Assembly (NCBI RefSeq): GCF_024295805.1
Contig: NZ_JANCLX010000016.1
Coordinates: 62,001-126,000 of the forward strand
From: Streptomyces cucumeris
GTDB lineage: Bacteria > Actinomycetota > Actinomycetes > Streptomycetales > Streptomycetaceae
Reading direction: 5' to 3'
Length of the DNA: 64,000 nucleotides
Of this stretch, positions 36,815-45,060 are shown piece after piece (the stretch's first letter is position 1; each line of letters starts with the position of its first letter). The position numbers and the translations under genes are program-made. The notes under the pieces were generated by a model that was given only the letters and a program-made list of their open reading frames with translations, did not search any database and was not told the DNA's origin.

Positions 36815-39800
36815 TCAGTTGGTGCCGATCTTCGCCAGCAGGTCCACGATCCGGGCCTGCACCTCGTCGCTCGTCGAACGCTCCGCGAGGAACAGCACGG
36901 CCTCGCCCGACGCCAGCCGCGAGAGCTGCCCCGGGTCGATGTCCGCCGAGGTGTAGACGACCAGCGGGGTGCGGTTGAGCAGACCGTTGCCGCGCAGCCA
37001 GTCCACGATCCCGGCCCGGCGGCGGCGCACCTGCATCAGGTCCATCACCACCAGGTTCGGCCGCATCTGGCCCGCGAGCGTCACCGCGTCGGCGTCCGTC
37101 GCCGCGCGGGCCACCTGCATCCCGCGCCGCTCCAGCGTCGCCGTCAGCGCCGCCGCGATCGGCTCGTGCTCCTCGATCAGCAGGACGCGCGGCGGATGCT
37201 GCTCGCTGTCGCGCGGGGCGAGCGCCTTGAGCAGGACGGCCGGGTCGGCACCGTATGCCGCCTCACGTGTCGCCTGGCCGAGCCCCGCGGTCACCAGCAC
37301 CGGCACCTCGGCGGCGACCGCCGCCGTACGCAGCGACTGGAGTGCGGTGCGGGTGATCGGCCCGGTCAGCGGATCCACGAAGAGCGCCGCCGGATACGCG
37401 GCGATCTGCGCGTCCACCTCCTCACGGGAGTTGACGATCACCGGGCGGTAGCCGCGGTCGCTCAGCGCCTGCTGCGTGGACATGTCCGGTGCGGGCCACA
37501 CCAGGAGGCGGCGCGGGTTGTCCAGCGGCTCCGGGGGCAGTTCGTCGTCCAGCGGCGGGGTGCGGTCGTCGACGACCTCGATCGCGCCGTTCGGTCCGTC
37601 CAGCGGCTCCGGCCCCTCGGCGCCGTCGTCCGGCGCGCCGATCGCGAAGGCGCGGCCCGAGCTCTGCGGCCCCGGTGCGCGATGCGGCTGCGCGCCGCCC
37701 GCACCGGGCTGCGGACGCGCCGGTGCCGCGGGCTGGGCCCCGGACTGCGGCTGTGGTGCGGGCGTCCGGCCCGCGGCCGCCGCGCTCTCCGGGACGGGCC
37801 CGTCCTGCTCCGGCTCCTGTACGTCGGGCCGGGCGGCCAGCTTGCGCCGCCGGCCCGAACCCGCGGTGGCCGTACCGCCGGAGGGCGTCTGGGGCTGGGG
37901 CTGCGCCGTCGGCTGCTGCCCCGGCGGACGGCCGCCCTGCGGCTGGCCCAGACGCTGGACCCCGGTGGGGTGCTGGCCGATGGGGTGCTGTCCGGTCGGA
38001 TGCTGACCCGTGGCGTGCTCACCGACCTGCTGGGCGAACGGCACACCCTGCCCGAGCGTCCGCACGCTGAACGCCCGGCCCTGGGTGGAGTCCGCGCCCG
38101 GCGCCGCCTCGGCGGGCAGCGGCTGGGAACCCGGTCGCGCGGGGGCACCCGGCGCGCCCGTAGCCCCCGGCCACTGGCCGGACGGCGGACCGCTCTGCTG
38201 CGGACCGTCCTGCTGGGGCGGTTCCGGCTGCTCCTCGGACAGTGGCCGACGCGCCCGGCGGCGGCCGGTCGGCTGGGCCTGCTGGTCATGCGGCGGAAGC
38301 TGTTCATGCTCGGGTCCACGGGCGGCGGGCAGCGCGGCCATGGCCGACTCCCCCTGCCCCGGAGCACCGCCCGGCGGTACGGGCTCACCCCGGACGGCCA
38401 GACCGCCACCGGCCTGCGGCTGCGCGGCCCCACGGGGACCGTGCTGCGCCGGGACCAGTCCGGCCGGTCCGGCCGGGCCCAGCTCCGGCGGCAGCGTCCC
38501 GGAATCCGGTGTCCGGTCGGCCGCGGCGGGCGGCAGTGCGAAGGGGGACCGGGCGGCACCGGGCTCCGCCGCGGGCTGTCCCTGTCCCTGTCCTTGTCCC
38601 TGGGCCTGTTCCTGCTCGGGCGAGAGCCGCTCCGGGGCCTCGGCCAGCGCACGGCGGGCGCGGCGGCGGCCCGTGGGCGCGGAAGCCCCGTCCGGCTGGC
38701 CGCCGTTGGTGTCCCGCGGGGCCTGGTCCCACGGCGCCTGCTGCTGCTCGTGCGGCGGAACCTGTTCATGCGGCGGGAGCTGTTCGTGCTCGGGTCCGCG
38801 GGCGGCGGGCAGCGCGGGTACGGCGCCCGGCTGCGGCTGCCGGCGCGGGGCCGGGCCGGTGGCGTCGGCCGCCGCCGGGGGCAGCGCGAGCGCGGGCCGG
38901 GGGGCGGCGCCGTTCTCCTGCGCGGGGGCACCGCGCCGCCGCCCGCCGGGAGCGTGTCCCGGGGCGGCCATGCCCTGCGGCGGCACCACGCCCATACCGG
39001 CGGGGCCGACCGGTCGCGGAGCCGCCTCCGGACCCTCGTCGGCGTCGGCGTGGCGGTGGTGACCGGTCCCGTTGCCGTCGGTGTCCTGGGTGGCGGTGCC
39101 GGGGGCGGGGGTCTCGTCGGGGTGCGGACGGGCGCGTCGGCGTCCGGTGGGCCGGGGCTCGTTGTGGTGCGCGCCGGTGTCATCACCGTCGGCGGGGGGC
39201 TGTTCGGCCGCCGGGGCGCCCGCGCCCTGCTCGCCGGTCTCCGTCCCGTTGCCGTCGGTGTCCTGGGTGGCGGTGCCCGGGGCGGGCGTCTCATCGGGGT
39301 GCGGACGGGCGCGGCGCCGCCCGGTCGGGGTGTGACCGGTGCCGTCCCCGGCCGTGCCACCGCCCGACGTACCGCCACCGGAGGTGTCAGCGGCGGACGC
39401 GGCACCGCCCGCGGTGCCCTGCCCCCGCGTACCGTCGGTCCCGTCGCCCCGCTCCGCGCCCGGCGCGGCGTCCGCGCGCTCCTGGTCCGCGGCGGCGGCC
39501 GAGATCGGCACCTCCAGGACATAGGCGTGTCCGCCCATGCCCGGCATCTCATGGGTCTGCAGCACGCCTCCGTGCCGGCGCACGATCCCGCGCACGATGG
39601 GCTCGTGCACTGGGTCGCCGCCCGCGTAGGGGCCGCGCACCTCGATCCTTATGACGTTCCCGCGCTTGGCCGCCGCGACCACGATCGTCGAGTCCCCGGT
39701 GGGGGCGCCGCCCGAGGCCGCCTTGCCGGTCGAGTCGACCCCCGCGACGTCGGCGACGAGGTGGGCCAGCGCCTGGGCCAGCCGCTCCGCGTCCACCTCG

Positions 39801-41134
39801 GCCTCGATCGGCGGCGCGTGCACGGCGAACTGTGCCCGCCCAGGACCGATCAGCTCGATCGCGCCCTCGACACCGGCCGACACGACCTCGTCCATGGAGA
39901 CCACGCGCCGGGCCAGCTCCTCCCCGTGCGCGTCGAGCCGCTGGTAGCCCAGGACGTTGTCCACGAGCGTGGTCATCCGGGTGTACCCGGCGGCGAGGTG
40001 GTGCAGGATCTGGTTCGCCTCCGGCCACAGCTGCCCGGCCGGGTCGTCGGCGAGGACGCCCAGCTCGTGGCGGAGCTCCAGCAGCGGACCGCGCAACGAC
40101 TGGTCGAGCACGGCTAGCAGCTGGGCGTTCCGGTCGGTGAGCGACTCCAGCCGCTCCGCGTACCGCTCGCGCTCCCCGGTCAGCTCCTCCTGGAGCTCCT
40201 CCACCGCCTGGGTGTGCCGGGCGTTGAGCTCCTCGATCTCGGTCGCGTGCCGGGCGGCGAGGGCCTCCAGCTCCTCGGTGTGCCGCGAGGTGAGCCCCTC
40301 CACCTCCTCGGCGTGGGACGTGGCCATGGCATGTTCGGCCCGTCGGTCGGTGAAGGTCATCACGGCGCCGACGAGTTGCTCACCGTCCCGCACCGGCGCC
40401 GTCGTCAGATCGACCGGGACCTGACTGCCGTCCTTGGACCACAGCGTCTGGCCACGCACCCGGTGCTTGCGGCCGGACCGCAGGGTGTCGGCGAGCGGCG
40501 ATTCCTCGAACGGGAAGGGGGAACCGTCCGGGCGCGAGTGGTGTACAAGAGAGTGAAGCTCCTGACCGCCCAGGTCGCTGGCCCGGTAACCGAGGATCTG
40601 CGCCGCGGACGGGTTGACGAGGACCACCTTGCCCTCGGTGTCCACGCCGACCACGCCCTCCGCCGCCGCGCGCAGGATCATCTCGGTCTGGCGCTGCTGA
40701 CGGGCGAGTTCGGCCTCGGTGTCGAGCGTCCCGGTCAGGTCGCGCACGATGAGCATCAGCAGCTCATCACCGGTGTAGCTGTACTGATCGGCGTAGGGGG
40801 TCCGGCCGTCCTCCAGATTGGCGCTGGTCACCTCGACGGGGAACTGCGCCCCGTCGGTGCGCCGGGCCATCATCCGGGTCGGCTTGGTGCCGCTCGTCTG
40901 CTCCGCGTCGGTGGGGCGCCGCATCGACCCGGGAATGCGATTGGGATCGAAGGAGGGGAGCAGGTCGAGCAGACCACGACCGACGAGCGCGGTGCCCGGC
41001 GTCTCGAAGGACTCGAGTGCGATGTGGTTGGCGTTGACGACCGTGCCGTTGCAGTTGACCAGCAGCAGCGCGTCCGGAAGGGCATCGAGTATCGCTGCGA
41101 GGCGAGCAGCGCCTCGGGATGGCCTGCTGCTCAC
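36815..41134 (-). CDS. Giant PAS - degenerate histidine kinase - receiver protein
   Basis: The 1439-residue protein has two PAS domains (about 10-125 and 140-250), then a coiled coil (about 255-335). A DHp-like helix pair follows where the phospho-acceptor His is Gln (LDQSLRGPLLELR). The HATPase remnant ends near 530 in GIVRRHGGVLQ. About 650 residues of Pro/Gln/Gly-rich low complexity come next, with repeated PTGRRRAR units. The end has a receiver-like region (~1195-1300) and a receiver domain (~1320-1439) with Asp in NLVVMDLMQVRR. The GTG start has a GGGAGGAAG ribosome site. Loss of His suggests a scaffold or sensor, not a kinase. Confidence 0.82.
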   Translation of the reverse strand: MSSRPSRGAARLAAILDALPDALLLVNCNGTVVNANHIALESFETPGTALVGRGLLDLLPSFDPNRIPGSMRRPTDAEQTSGTKPTRMMARRTDGAQFPVEVTSANLEDGRTPYADQYSYTGDELLMLIVRDLTGTLDTEAELARQQRQTEMILRAAAEGVVGVDTEGKVVLVNPSAAQILGYRASDLGGQELHSLVHHSRPDGSPFPFEESPLADTLRSGRKHRVRGQTLWSKDGSQVPVDLTTAPVRDGEQLVGAVMTFTDRRAEHAMATSHAEEVEGLTSRHTEELEALAARHATEIEELNARHTQAVEELQEELTGERERYAERLESLTDRNAQLLAVLDQSLRGPLLELRHELGVLADDPAGQLWPEANQILHHLAAGYTRMTTLVDNVLGYQRLDAHGEELARRVVSMDEVVSAGVEGAIELIGPGRAQFAVHAPPIEAEVDAERLAQALAHLVADVAGVDSTGKAASGGAPTGDSTIVVAAAKRGNVIRIEVRGPYAGGDPVHEPIVRGIVRRHGGVLQTHEMPGMGGHAYVLEVPISAAAADQERADAAPGAERGDGTDGTRGQGTAGGAASAADTSGGGTSGGGTAGDGTGHTPTGRRRARPHPDETPAPGTATQDTDGNGTETGEQGAGAPAAEQPPADGDDTGAHHNEPRPTGRRRARPHPDETPAPGTATQDTDGNGTGHHRHADADEGPEAAPRPVGPAGMGVVPPQGMAAPGHAPGGRRRGAPAQENGAAPRPALALPPAAADATGPAPRRQPQPGAVPALPAARGPEHEQLPPHEQVPPHEQQQAPWDQAPRDTNGGQPDGASAPTGRRRARRALAEAPERLSPEQEQAQGQGQGQGQPAAEPGAARSPFALPPAAADRTPDSGTLPPELGPAGPAGLVPAQHGPRGAAQPQAGGGLAVRGEPVPPGGAPGQGESAMAALPAARGPEHEQLPPHDQQAQPTGRRRARRPLSEEQPEPPQQDGPQQSGPPSGQWPGATGAPGAPARPGSQPLPAEAAPGADSTQGRAFSVRTLGQGVPFAQQVGEHATGQHPTGQHPIGQHPTGVQRLGQPQGGRPPGQQPTAQPQPQTPSGGTATAGSGRRRKLAARPDVQEPEQDGPVPESAAAAGRTPAPQPQSGAQPAAPARPQPGAGGAQPHRAPGPQSSGRAFAIGAPDDGAEGPEPLDGPNGAIEVVDDRTPPLDDELPPEPLDNPRRLLVWPAPDMSTQQALSDRGYRPVIVNSREEVDAQIAAYPAALFVDPLTGPITRTALQSLRTAAVAAEVPVLVTAGLGQATREAAYGADPAVLLKALAPRDSEQHPPRVLLIEEHEPIAAALTATLERRGMQVARAATDADAVTLAGQMRPNLVVMDLMQVRRRRAGIVDWLRGNGLLNRTPLVVYTSADIDPGQLSRLASGEAVLFLAERSTSDEVQARIVDLLAKIGTN
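39067..39327. repeat. Internal duplication in the giant PAS/receiver gene
   Basis: An ~84-bp unit at 39067-39150 recurs at 39244-39327 with few changes. It encodes a PTGRRRARPHPDETPAPG-type peptide. It lies in the low-complexity linker and likely varies in copy number between strains. Confidence 0.6.
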
Positions 41135-41368
41135 GACGACGCTTCCTCCCTGACTACCGCACCTTGCTGACACTCGCGGTCGTTCTGCTTCCCCGTCTGC
41201 GGAGTGTCTCTAGGGGAGTCTACGGGCACCGGCGCCGGGCGCGACGGCAGATGAGAGCGAGCTCGCAGCACGACGTACGCGTCTCGACGCACGCCCGGAC
41301 AAACCTCTCCGGGGACCGGCCCTTCTCCGTCCCGGGCCAATCCCCCGGTCGTCTCCCATCACCACGCA

Positions 41369-41818
41369 TCAGCTGCCATGCATGCGCAAAACCACGGAGA
41401 ACCGATCCCACCGGGCGATTTCACACCCGTTGGAGCGGTCGAAGCGCGCGTCGACCGGCCGCCCCGCCCAGTGCCCGGTCACCCGCGCGGTAGCCGGCCC
41501 CCCGTACACCCCCGTGCACATCGCCGCGGGCGACACCGGGGCGAAGGGGTCCCGCCCCCACTCCGTCTGCGAATCCAGCTGCCCGCACGCCGCCCGCGCC
41601 CGCGGATGCGTGCCACCGGTCGGGTGGCAGGACAGCACGTACCGTGCGGCATCCGCCGGGCCCCCGCTCTCGCTCACGGTGATCACCAGACGGTCGGCGC
41701 TCTCCCCGTCGATCGGCAGGGGCAGCGGCAGCGGTGTCCCCCACGCGGGGGCCAGTGCGGCGACGGAGGCGGCGGTCGTGACGGCGGCGGTGACGGCGAG
41801 ACGGTGCAGCAGGGCCAT
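41369..41818 (-). CDS. SSI-family subtilisin inhibitor-like protein
   Basis: The 149-residue protein has a signal peptide (LHRLAVTAAVTTAASVAALA). A Streptomyces subtilisin inhibitor domain at about 40-149 follows. ADRLVITVSESG, RYVLSCHPTGGTH, the first disulphide Cys, RAACGQLD and VTGHWAGRPVDARFD match the family. The reactive-site loop usually reads C-P-M-V-Y; here it is C-T-G-V-Y, so P1 would be Gly. Inhibition of subtilases is therefore uncertain. An AGGAG ribosome site precedes the ATG at 41818. Confidence 0.82.
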   Translation of the reverse strand: MALLHRLAVTAAVTTAASVAALAPAWGTPLPLPLPIDGESADRLVITVSESGGPADAARYVLSCHPTGGTHPRARAACGQLDSQTEWGRDPFAPVSPAAMCTGVYGGPATARVTGHWAGRPVDARFDRSNGCEIARWDRFSVVLRMHGS

Positions 41819-42022
41819 GGGGGCACTCCTGGTGTGATCGATCCGGGGCGCGCTGCCCCTGCCCCCTCTAACGCGCCGCCCCCGCGCGCGTTGCGCCGCC
41901 AATAGGGCTTTGCGGTGGTGCCCGCCCGCCGAGTACCGTAGGGCGCGATTGGTGACATCCCGCTGGGCTGTGACATCATCTGCACACACCACATCGCGCT
42001 CGCGTGATGAGACTGGTGTGCT

Positions 42023-42113
42023 GGAGGCTTCGCCTAGTCTGGTCTATGGCGCCGCACTGCTAATGCGGTTTGGGCCTTAAAGCCCATCGAGGGTTCAAAT
42101 CCCTCAGCCTCCG
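42023..42113 (+). tRNA. tRNA-Ser(GCT)
   Basis: This is a 91-nt class II tRNA with acceptor GGAGGCT/AGCCTCC, anticodon loop CTGCTAA (GCT), long variable arm and T-loop GTTCAAAT. It is followed by a perfect terminator hairpin with AGGAGCCCCGGCC stems at about 42119-42150. Confidence 0.94.
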
Positions 42114-42118
42114 CTTCC

Positions 42119-42150
42119 TCAGGAGCCCCGGCCGAAATCGGCCGGGGCTC
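42119..42150 (+). terminator. Terminator of tRNA-Ser(GCT)
   Basis: A perfect stem of AGGAGCCCCGGCCGA paired with its complement across an AA loop directly follows the tRNA. Confidence 0.75.
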
Positions 42151-42422
42151 CTGCGTTTGTGGCGGCCGACGCGCCCTGCCCGGCGACGTAACCATATGCG
42201 CCCGCCCGTATGCGCTATGTGTCGACGGGTGAATCGATCATGGCCCCGACCTCGGTCTCCTGCTGTCTCCCCGATGGGTTCCGATGCCGGGCGGACCGAC
42301 CCTCAAAAGTGGAGTTTCCGCAGGTCAGGGGTGGTGTGGGAAACGGATTTCGCGTGACGCCGCAGGTCATGTAATGTTGTCCCCGCAACGCCGACCGGCA
42401 AGAAAAACCGCCGGGAAGCCAA

Positions 42423-42495
42423 GCGCTCGTAGCTTAACGGATAGAGCACTTGACTACGGATCAAGAGGTTGCAGGTTCGAATCCTGCCGAGCGCG
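42423..42495 (+). tRNA. tRNA-Arg(ACG)
   Basis: This is a 73-nt tRNA with acceptor GCGCTCG/CGAGCGC, anticodon loop CTACGGA (ACG) and T-loop GTTCGAAT. The following CA is chromosomal or element-derived. Its 3' half, from the anticodon loop, is repeated at 56970, so it is the insertion target of the second element. Confidence 0.95.
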
Positions 42496-42498
42496 CAG
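42453..42498 (+). repeat. attL of the satellite-like element (46 bp)
   Basis: The 46 bases from the anticodon loop of tRNA-Arg to just past its 3' end are identical to 56970-57015. Integration therefore leaves the tRNA intact. Confidence 0.9.
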
Positions 42499-42524
42499 TC
42501 TAGGGAATGATTCCCGCCCAGGTC

Positions 42525-42569
42525 AGGGCCTTGTTTCACTCAGGTGAGACGGGGCCCTTGGTCTTTTTC
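42525..42569 (+). terminator. Terminator after tRNA-Arg
   Basis: A hairpin with AGGGCC/GGCCCT outer and GTTTCAC/GTGAGAC inner pairs is followed by a TCTTTTTCT tract. It lies inside the left end of the element. It would end tRNA-Arg transcription and protect int. Confidence 0.7.
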
Positions 42570-42615
42570 TAGGGGTCGTCGTCTCACGATTTCTCACATT
42601 CGCTGTCTGATCTTG

Positions 42616-43785
42616 CTAGCCGAGGACCTTCTGCATGTGGTCCGCGCCCGCCCTCAAGTCCTCAGCATCCGGGTGCACATACACCCGCTTCGTGAAGCTG
42701 AGATCCGAATGCCCAGCCCACGCCGACACGATGACGTCGGGCACGCCCGAAGTCGCCATCCACGTCAGGCACGCGTGCCGAGCGTCGTACGGGCGCACCT
42801 TGCGGACCCCGGCCGCCTCCATGAGCTTGTAGACCCGGCGACGCAGCCAATCGGTCTTGGCCGCCTCGCCCAGCTCATCGACCACCACGCGGCCGCTGTC
42901 GGTGTACCCCTGGCCCGCGGCCAACTTCTCCTTGGCCTGCGCGGCCTTGGCTGCCCGCAGCGCGCCGAGCACGACCGCAGGAAGGGGGAGCGTCCGCTTC
43001 CCTCGCTCCGACTTCGGGTCCTTCTCCACGACCTTGCCCCGGACCATGGTCCGCGTCGTCTCGACCTGGATTGTTCCTGCCGTCAGGTCTACGTCCTCGG
43101 ACCAGCGCATGCCGCAGACCTCGGCGGGCCGTAGCCCGAGGAGCAGCAGGAGCATCGCGGCATGGAGCCGGTGTCCCTGGCACTCGGCGAGGAACACCTT
43201 CACCTCCTGCTCTGTCCACGGCACCCGCTTCGCCCTCTTGGCCTTTGCCTCCTGGCGGGCCTGGCGCGGGATGGTGACGTGCTCGGCCACGTTCCGCGTC
43301 ACCAGCTGGCGCCGCACGGCGAGGTGGAGCGCGGACCGCAGACGGCCCAAGGTGAGTTGCACCGAGCGGAGTCCCAGGCCGGTGCCGGCCTTCCCGCCGC
43401 GTACGCGGCCGGAGGTCAGCATCCAGTCGATGAGGCTTTCGACGTCGTCCTCGGTGATTTCCTGGAGCGGCTTGTGTCCGAGATGGACGCGGACCGGCCG
43501 CACTGCATCCTCGTAGTTGGCCGCGGTGCCTTCCTCGACATCGCGGGTCGCGGACTTCAACCAGTCGTTCAGCAGCTCGTCCACCGTCATCTTGCTGGGC
43601 GGTACGAGGGTGCCGTTCGCGCGCTGGTGCAGGATTCGGGCCCGCTCGTTCTTCGCCTCAGTCTTGGTGTCCTTGGTGACGGTGAGCTGTTTCCGCTTGC
43701 CGTTGGCGTCGTGGCCGATGTCCACGACGAAGCGGTACCGGGTGGTGCCGTCCTTGAGGGTGATCTTCTTGATTGGATCGCCCAT
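42616..43785 (-). CDS. int: Tyrosine-recombinase integrase of the satellite-like element
   Basis: The 389-residue integrase has an N-terminal Arm-binding part (KKITLKDGTTRYRFVVDIGH), a SAM-like core-binding domain (about 65-160) and a catalytic domain. The first Arg is in LLLLGLRPAEVCGMRW, the second box is PYDARHACLTWM, the third is WAGHSDLSFTKRVYVH, and the catalytic Tyr is in RVYVH. It reads outward toward attL, as expected for tRNA-directed integration. Length and motifs are complete, so it should be active. Confidence 0.92.
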   Translation of the reverse strand: MGDPIKKITLKDGTTRYRFVVDIGHDANGKRKQLTVTKDTKTEAKNERARILHQRANGTLVPPSKMTVDELLNDWLKSATRDVEEGTAANYEDAVRPVRVHLGHKPLQEITEDDVESLIDWMLTSGRVRGGKAGTGLGLRSVQLTLGRLRSALHLAVRRQLVTRNVAEHVTIPRQARQEAKAKRAKRVPWTEQEVKVFLAECQGHRLHAAMLLLLLGLRPAEVCGMRWSEDVDLTAGTIQVETTRTMVRGKVVEKDPKSERGKRTLPLPAVVLGALRAAKAAQAKEKLAAGQGYTDSGRVVVDELGEAAKTDWLRRRVYKLMEAAGVRKVRPYDARHACLTWMATSGVPDVIVSAWAGHSDLSFTKRVYVHPDAEDLRAGADHMQKVLG

Positions 43786-43822
43786 CGAACGCCCCCCTTC
43801 TTGATCTATCTCAGGGCTGGTC

Positions 43823-44413
43823 TTAGCCAGCCCGGCCTTGGCGCGCTGGCGGCAGGAACCCCCGCCTGCGCGCCTCTTGTACCCACCGCCGGGCGGTCGC
43901 GACTGGTACGCCAGCCTCTTCAGCCAGAACGGGGGCGATTGCAGAGGTCTTGCGGAGCACGTCCATATACGCCTCCGCCACCTGTCGGTAGAAGAAGTCC
44001 GGGTCCCGCCCGTCGGGTCGCTGAAGCGGCTGACGCTTCACTTCGGCGCCCATGAACCGCTCCGCTGGTTTCGCGGTCATCTCATCGATGACCAGCTCCA
44101 GTTCCGCGAGGACCAGGCTCATCCGGTCCGTGTCGGTGTTGGACTCATTGAGGTGCTCTCGCGCTTCCGGCGCGTTGGCCACCCCTTCGAGCCAGCCGAT
44201 CGGCAGACCCTTGAGCGTCCCAGAGTCGACGTGCTCCCTGGATCGGACCACCAGGTCCACGATGACCCGTCGTCCGTCGCGTTCCTCCACCCGCGCCAGG
44301 ACGCGGTAGGGGCGGTCAGCCCAAGACACGCGCAGCCACTTACCGCCGCCGAAGAGCAGCACTTCCGGTTCATCCACGGCCCTCACTATCCATGCCGCTG
44401 GTTGATCGGTCAA
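43823..44413 (-). CDS. HTH-containing regulator-like protein of mobile elements
   Basis: The 196-residue protein has an unidentified N-terminal half. Its C-terminal helix-turn-helix reads VLAEEAGVPVATARRWVQEA, then RRRGFLPPARQGRAG. I recall similar ORFs beside integrases in Streptomyces phages and islands. The ORF starts with TTG behind a GGAGAAG motif; a GTG at 44386 is an alternative. The TTG overlaps one of several ATCGGTCAAG repeats in the divergent control region, hinting at autoregulation. Confidence 0.65.
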   Translation of the reverse strand: MTDQPAAWIVRAVDEPEVLLFGGGKWLRVSWADRPYRVLARVEERDGRRVIVDLVVRSREHVDSGTLKGLPIGWLEGVANAPEAREHLNESNTDTDRMSLVLAELELVIDEMTAKPAERFMGAEVKRQPLQRPDGRDPDFFYRQVAEAYMDVLRKTSAIAPVLAEEAGVPVATARRWVQEARRRGFLPPARQGRAG

Positions 44414-44518
44414 GTCCCGTTACTTCTCCGATTAACTCGTTCCTGCTTGACCGTTCCCGTTGCTGCGTGCCATCGTGTTGGCCATGGCCGATTAAGGCGC
44501 GAAGCTGTATCGGTCAAG
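44405..44518. promoter_or_regulatory. Divergent control region with repeated ATCGGTCAAG boxes
   Basis: ATCGGTCAAG occurs at 44405-44414 and 44509-44518. An inverted CTTGACCG lies at 44446-44453. CCGATTAA occurs twice, near 44428 and 44488. They lie between the HTH gene and xis, so they probably form the integration-excision switch of the element. Confidence 0.55.
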
Positions 44519-44533
44519 AATCGGAGGTTCATC

Positions 44534-44737
44534 GTGGTCAATGCCCCGAGGCGTCCCCTTGCCAGTGCGCAAGAGGTAGCCGACTACCTCGGCGTGCCGA
44601 TCAAGACTCTGTACGGCTGGAAGCAAAAGGGCACCGGCCCGAGGCTCATGAAGGTGGGCAAGCACCTCAAGGCCCGCTGGAGCGATGTTGAAACGTGGCT
44701 CGACCAGCAGTCTCAGGACAAGGGCGCGGCGGCGTGA
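44534..44737 (+). CDS. xis: Excisionase-like HTH protein
   Basis: The 67-residue protein has an HTH_17 excisionase domain: ASAQEVADYLGVPIKTLYGW, then KGTGPRLMKVGKHLKARWSD. It starts with GTG behind a CGGAGG ribosome site. It would direct the integrase toward excision. Its stop overlaps the next gene by 4 bp. Confidence 0.88.
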   Translation: MVNAPRRPLASAQEVADYLGVPIKTLYGWKQKGTGPRLMKVGKHLKARWSDVETWLDQQSQDKGAAA

Positions 44738-44937
44738 CTACTCCCACGCTCGCTGACGTGAAGGGGTGGCCGGCAACGGTCGGCGTGGCTCAAGCCGCGT
44801 CCGCCCTCGGCGTCTCCCGGAGTCATCTCTACGCCTTGATCAAGAGCGGTGATGCCCCCGTACGGGTGCTCCCGCTTGGTACCAGCCAGCGTGTCGTGAC
44901 GGCCTCCCTGGTGGCCGTCCTCTCACAGGCCGCATGA
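44734..44937 (+). CDS. Second small HTH protein
   Basis: The 67-residue protein also has an HTH_17-like motif (GVAQAASALGVSRSHLYALI, then KSGDAPVRVLPLG). The GTG start overlaps the xis stop (GTGA), showing coupled translation. It may be a control protein for the downstream replication genes. Confidence 0.75.
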   Translation: MTTPTLADVKGWPATVGVAQAASALGVSRSHLYALIKSGDAPVRVLPLGTSQRVVTASLVAVLSQAA

Positions 44938-44999
44938 GAACGGCCCCCAGCAGGCGCGCCAACGCCTCGCTGAGGGCCTACCCGAACCCCAGAAACGCC

Positions 45000-45039
45000 G
45001 AAGCCCCGGGCTCATCGCTCGGCAGCGACCCAGGGCTTC
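45000..45039 (+). promoter_or_regulatory. Stem-loop in the leader of the replication operon
   Basis: GAAGCCC and its complement enclose a smaller CGCT/AGCG stem just before the DUF6907 gene. It could be an attenuator or terminator between the xis and replication units. Confidence 0.4.
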
Positions 45040-45060
45040 AACAGAGAACGGACTGAGCCC

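Noticed and set aside
37166..40117. 983-codon plus-strand ORF opposite the PAS/receiver gene
   Set aside because: Antisense shadow of a low-complexity, GC-rich region; the composition is Arg/Gly noise.
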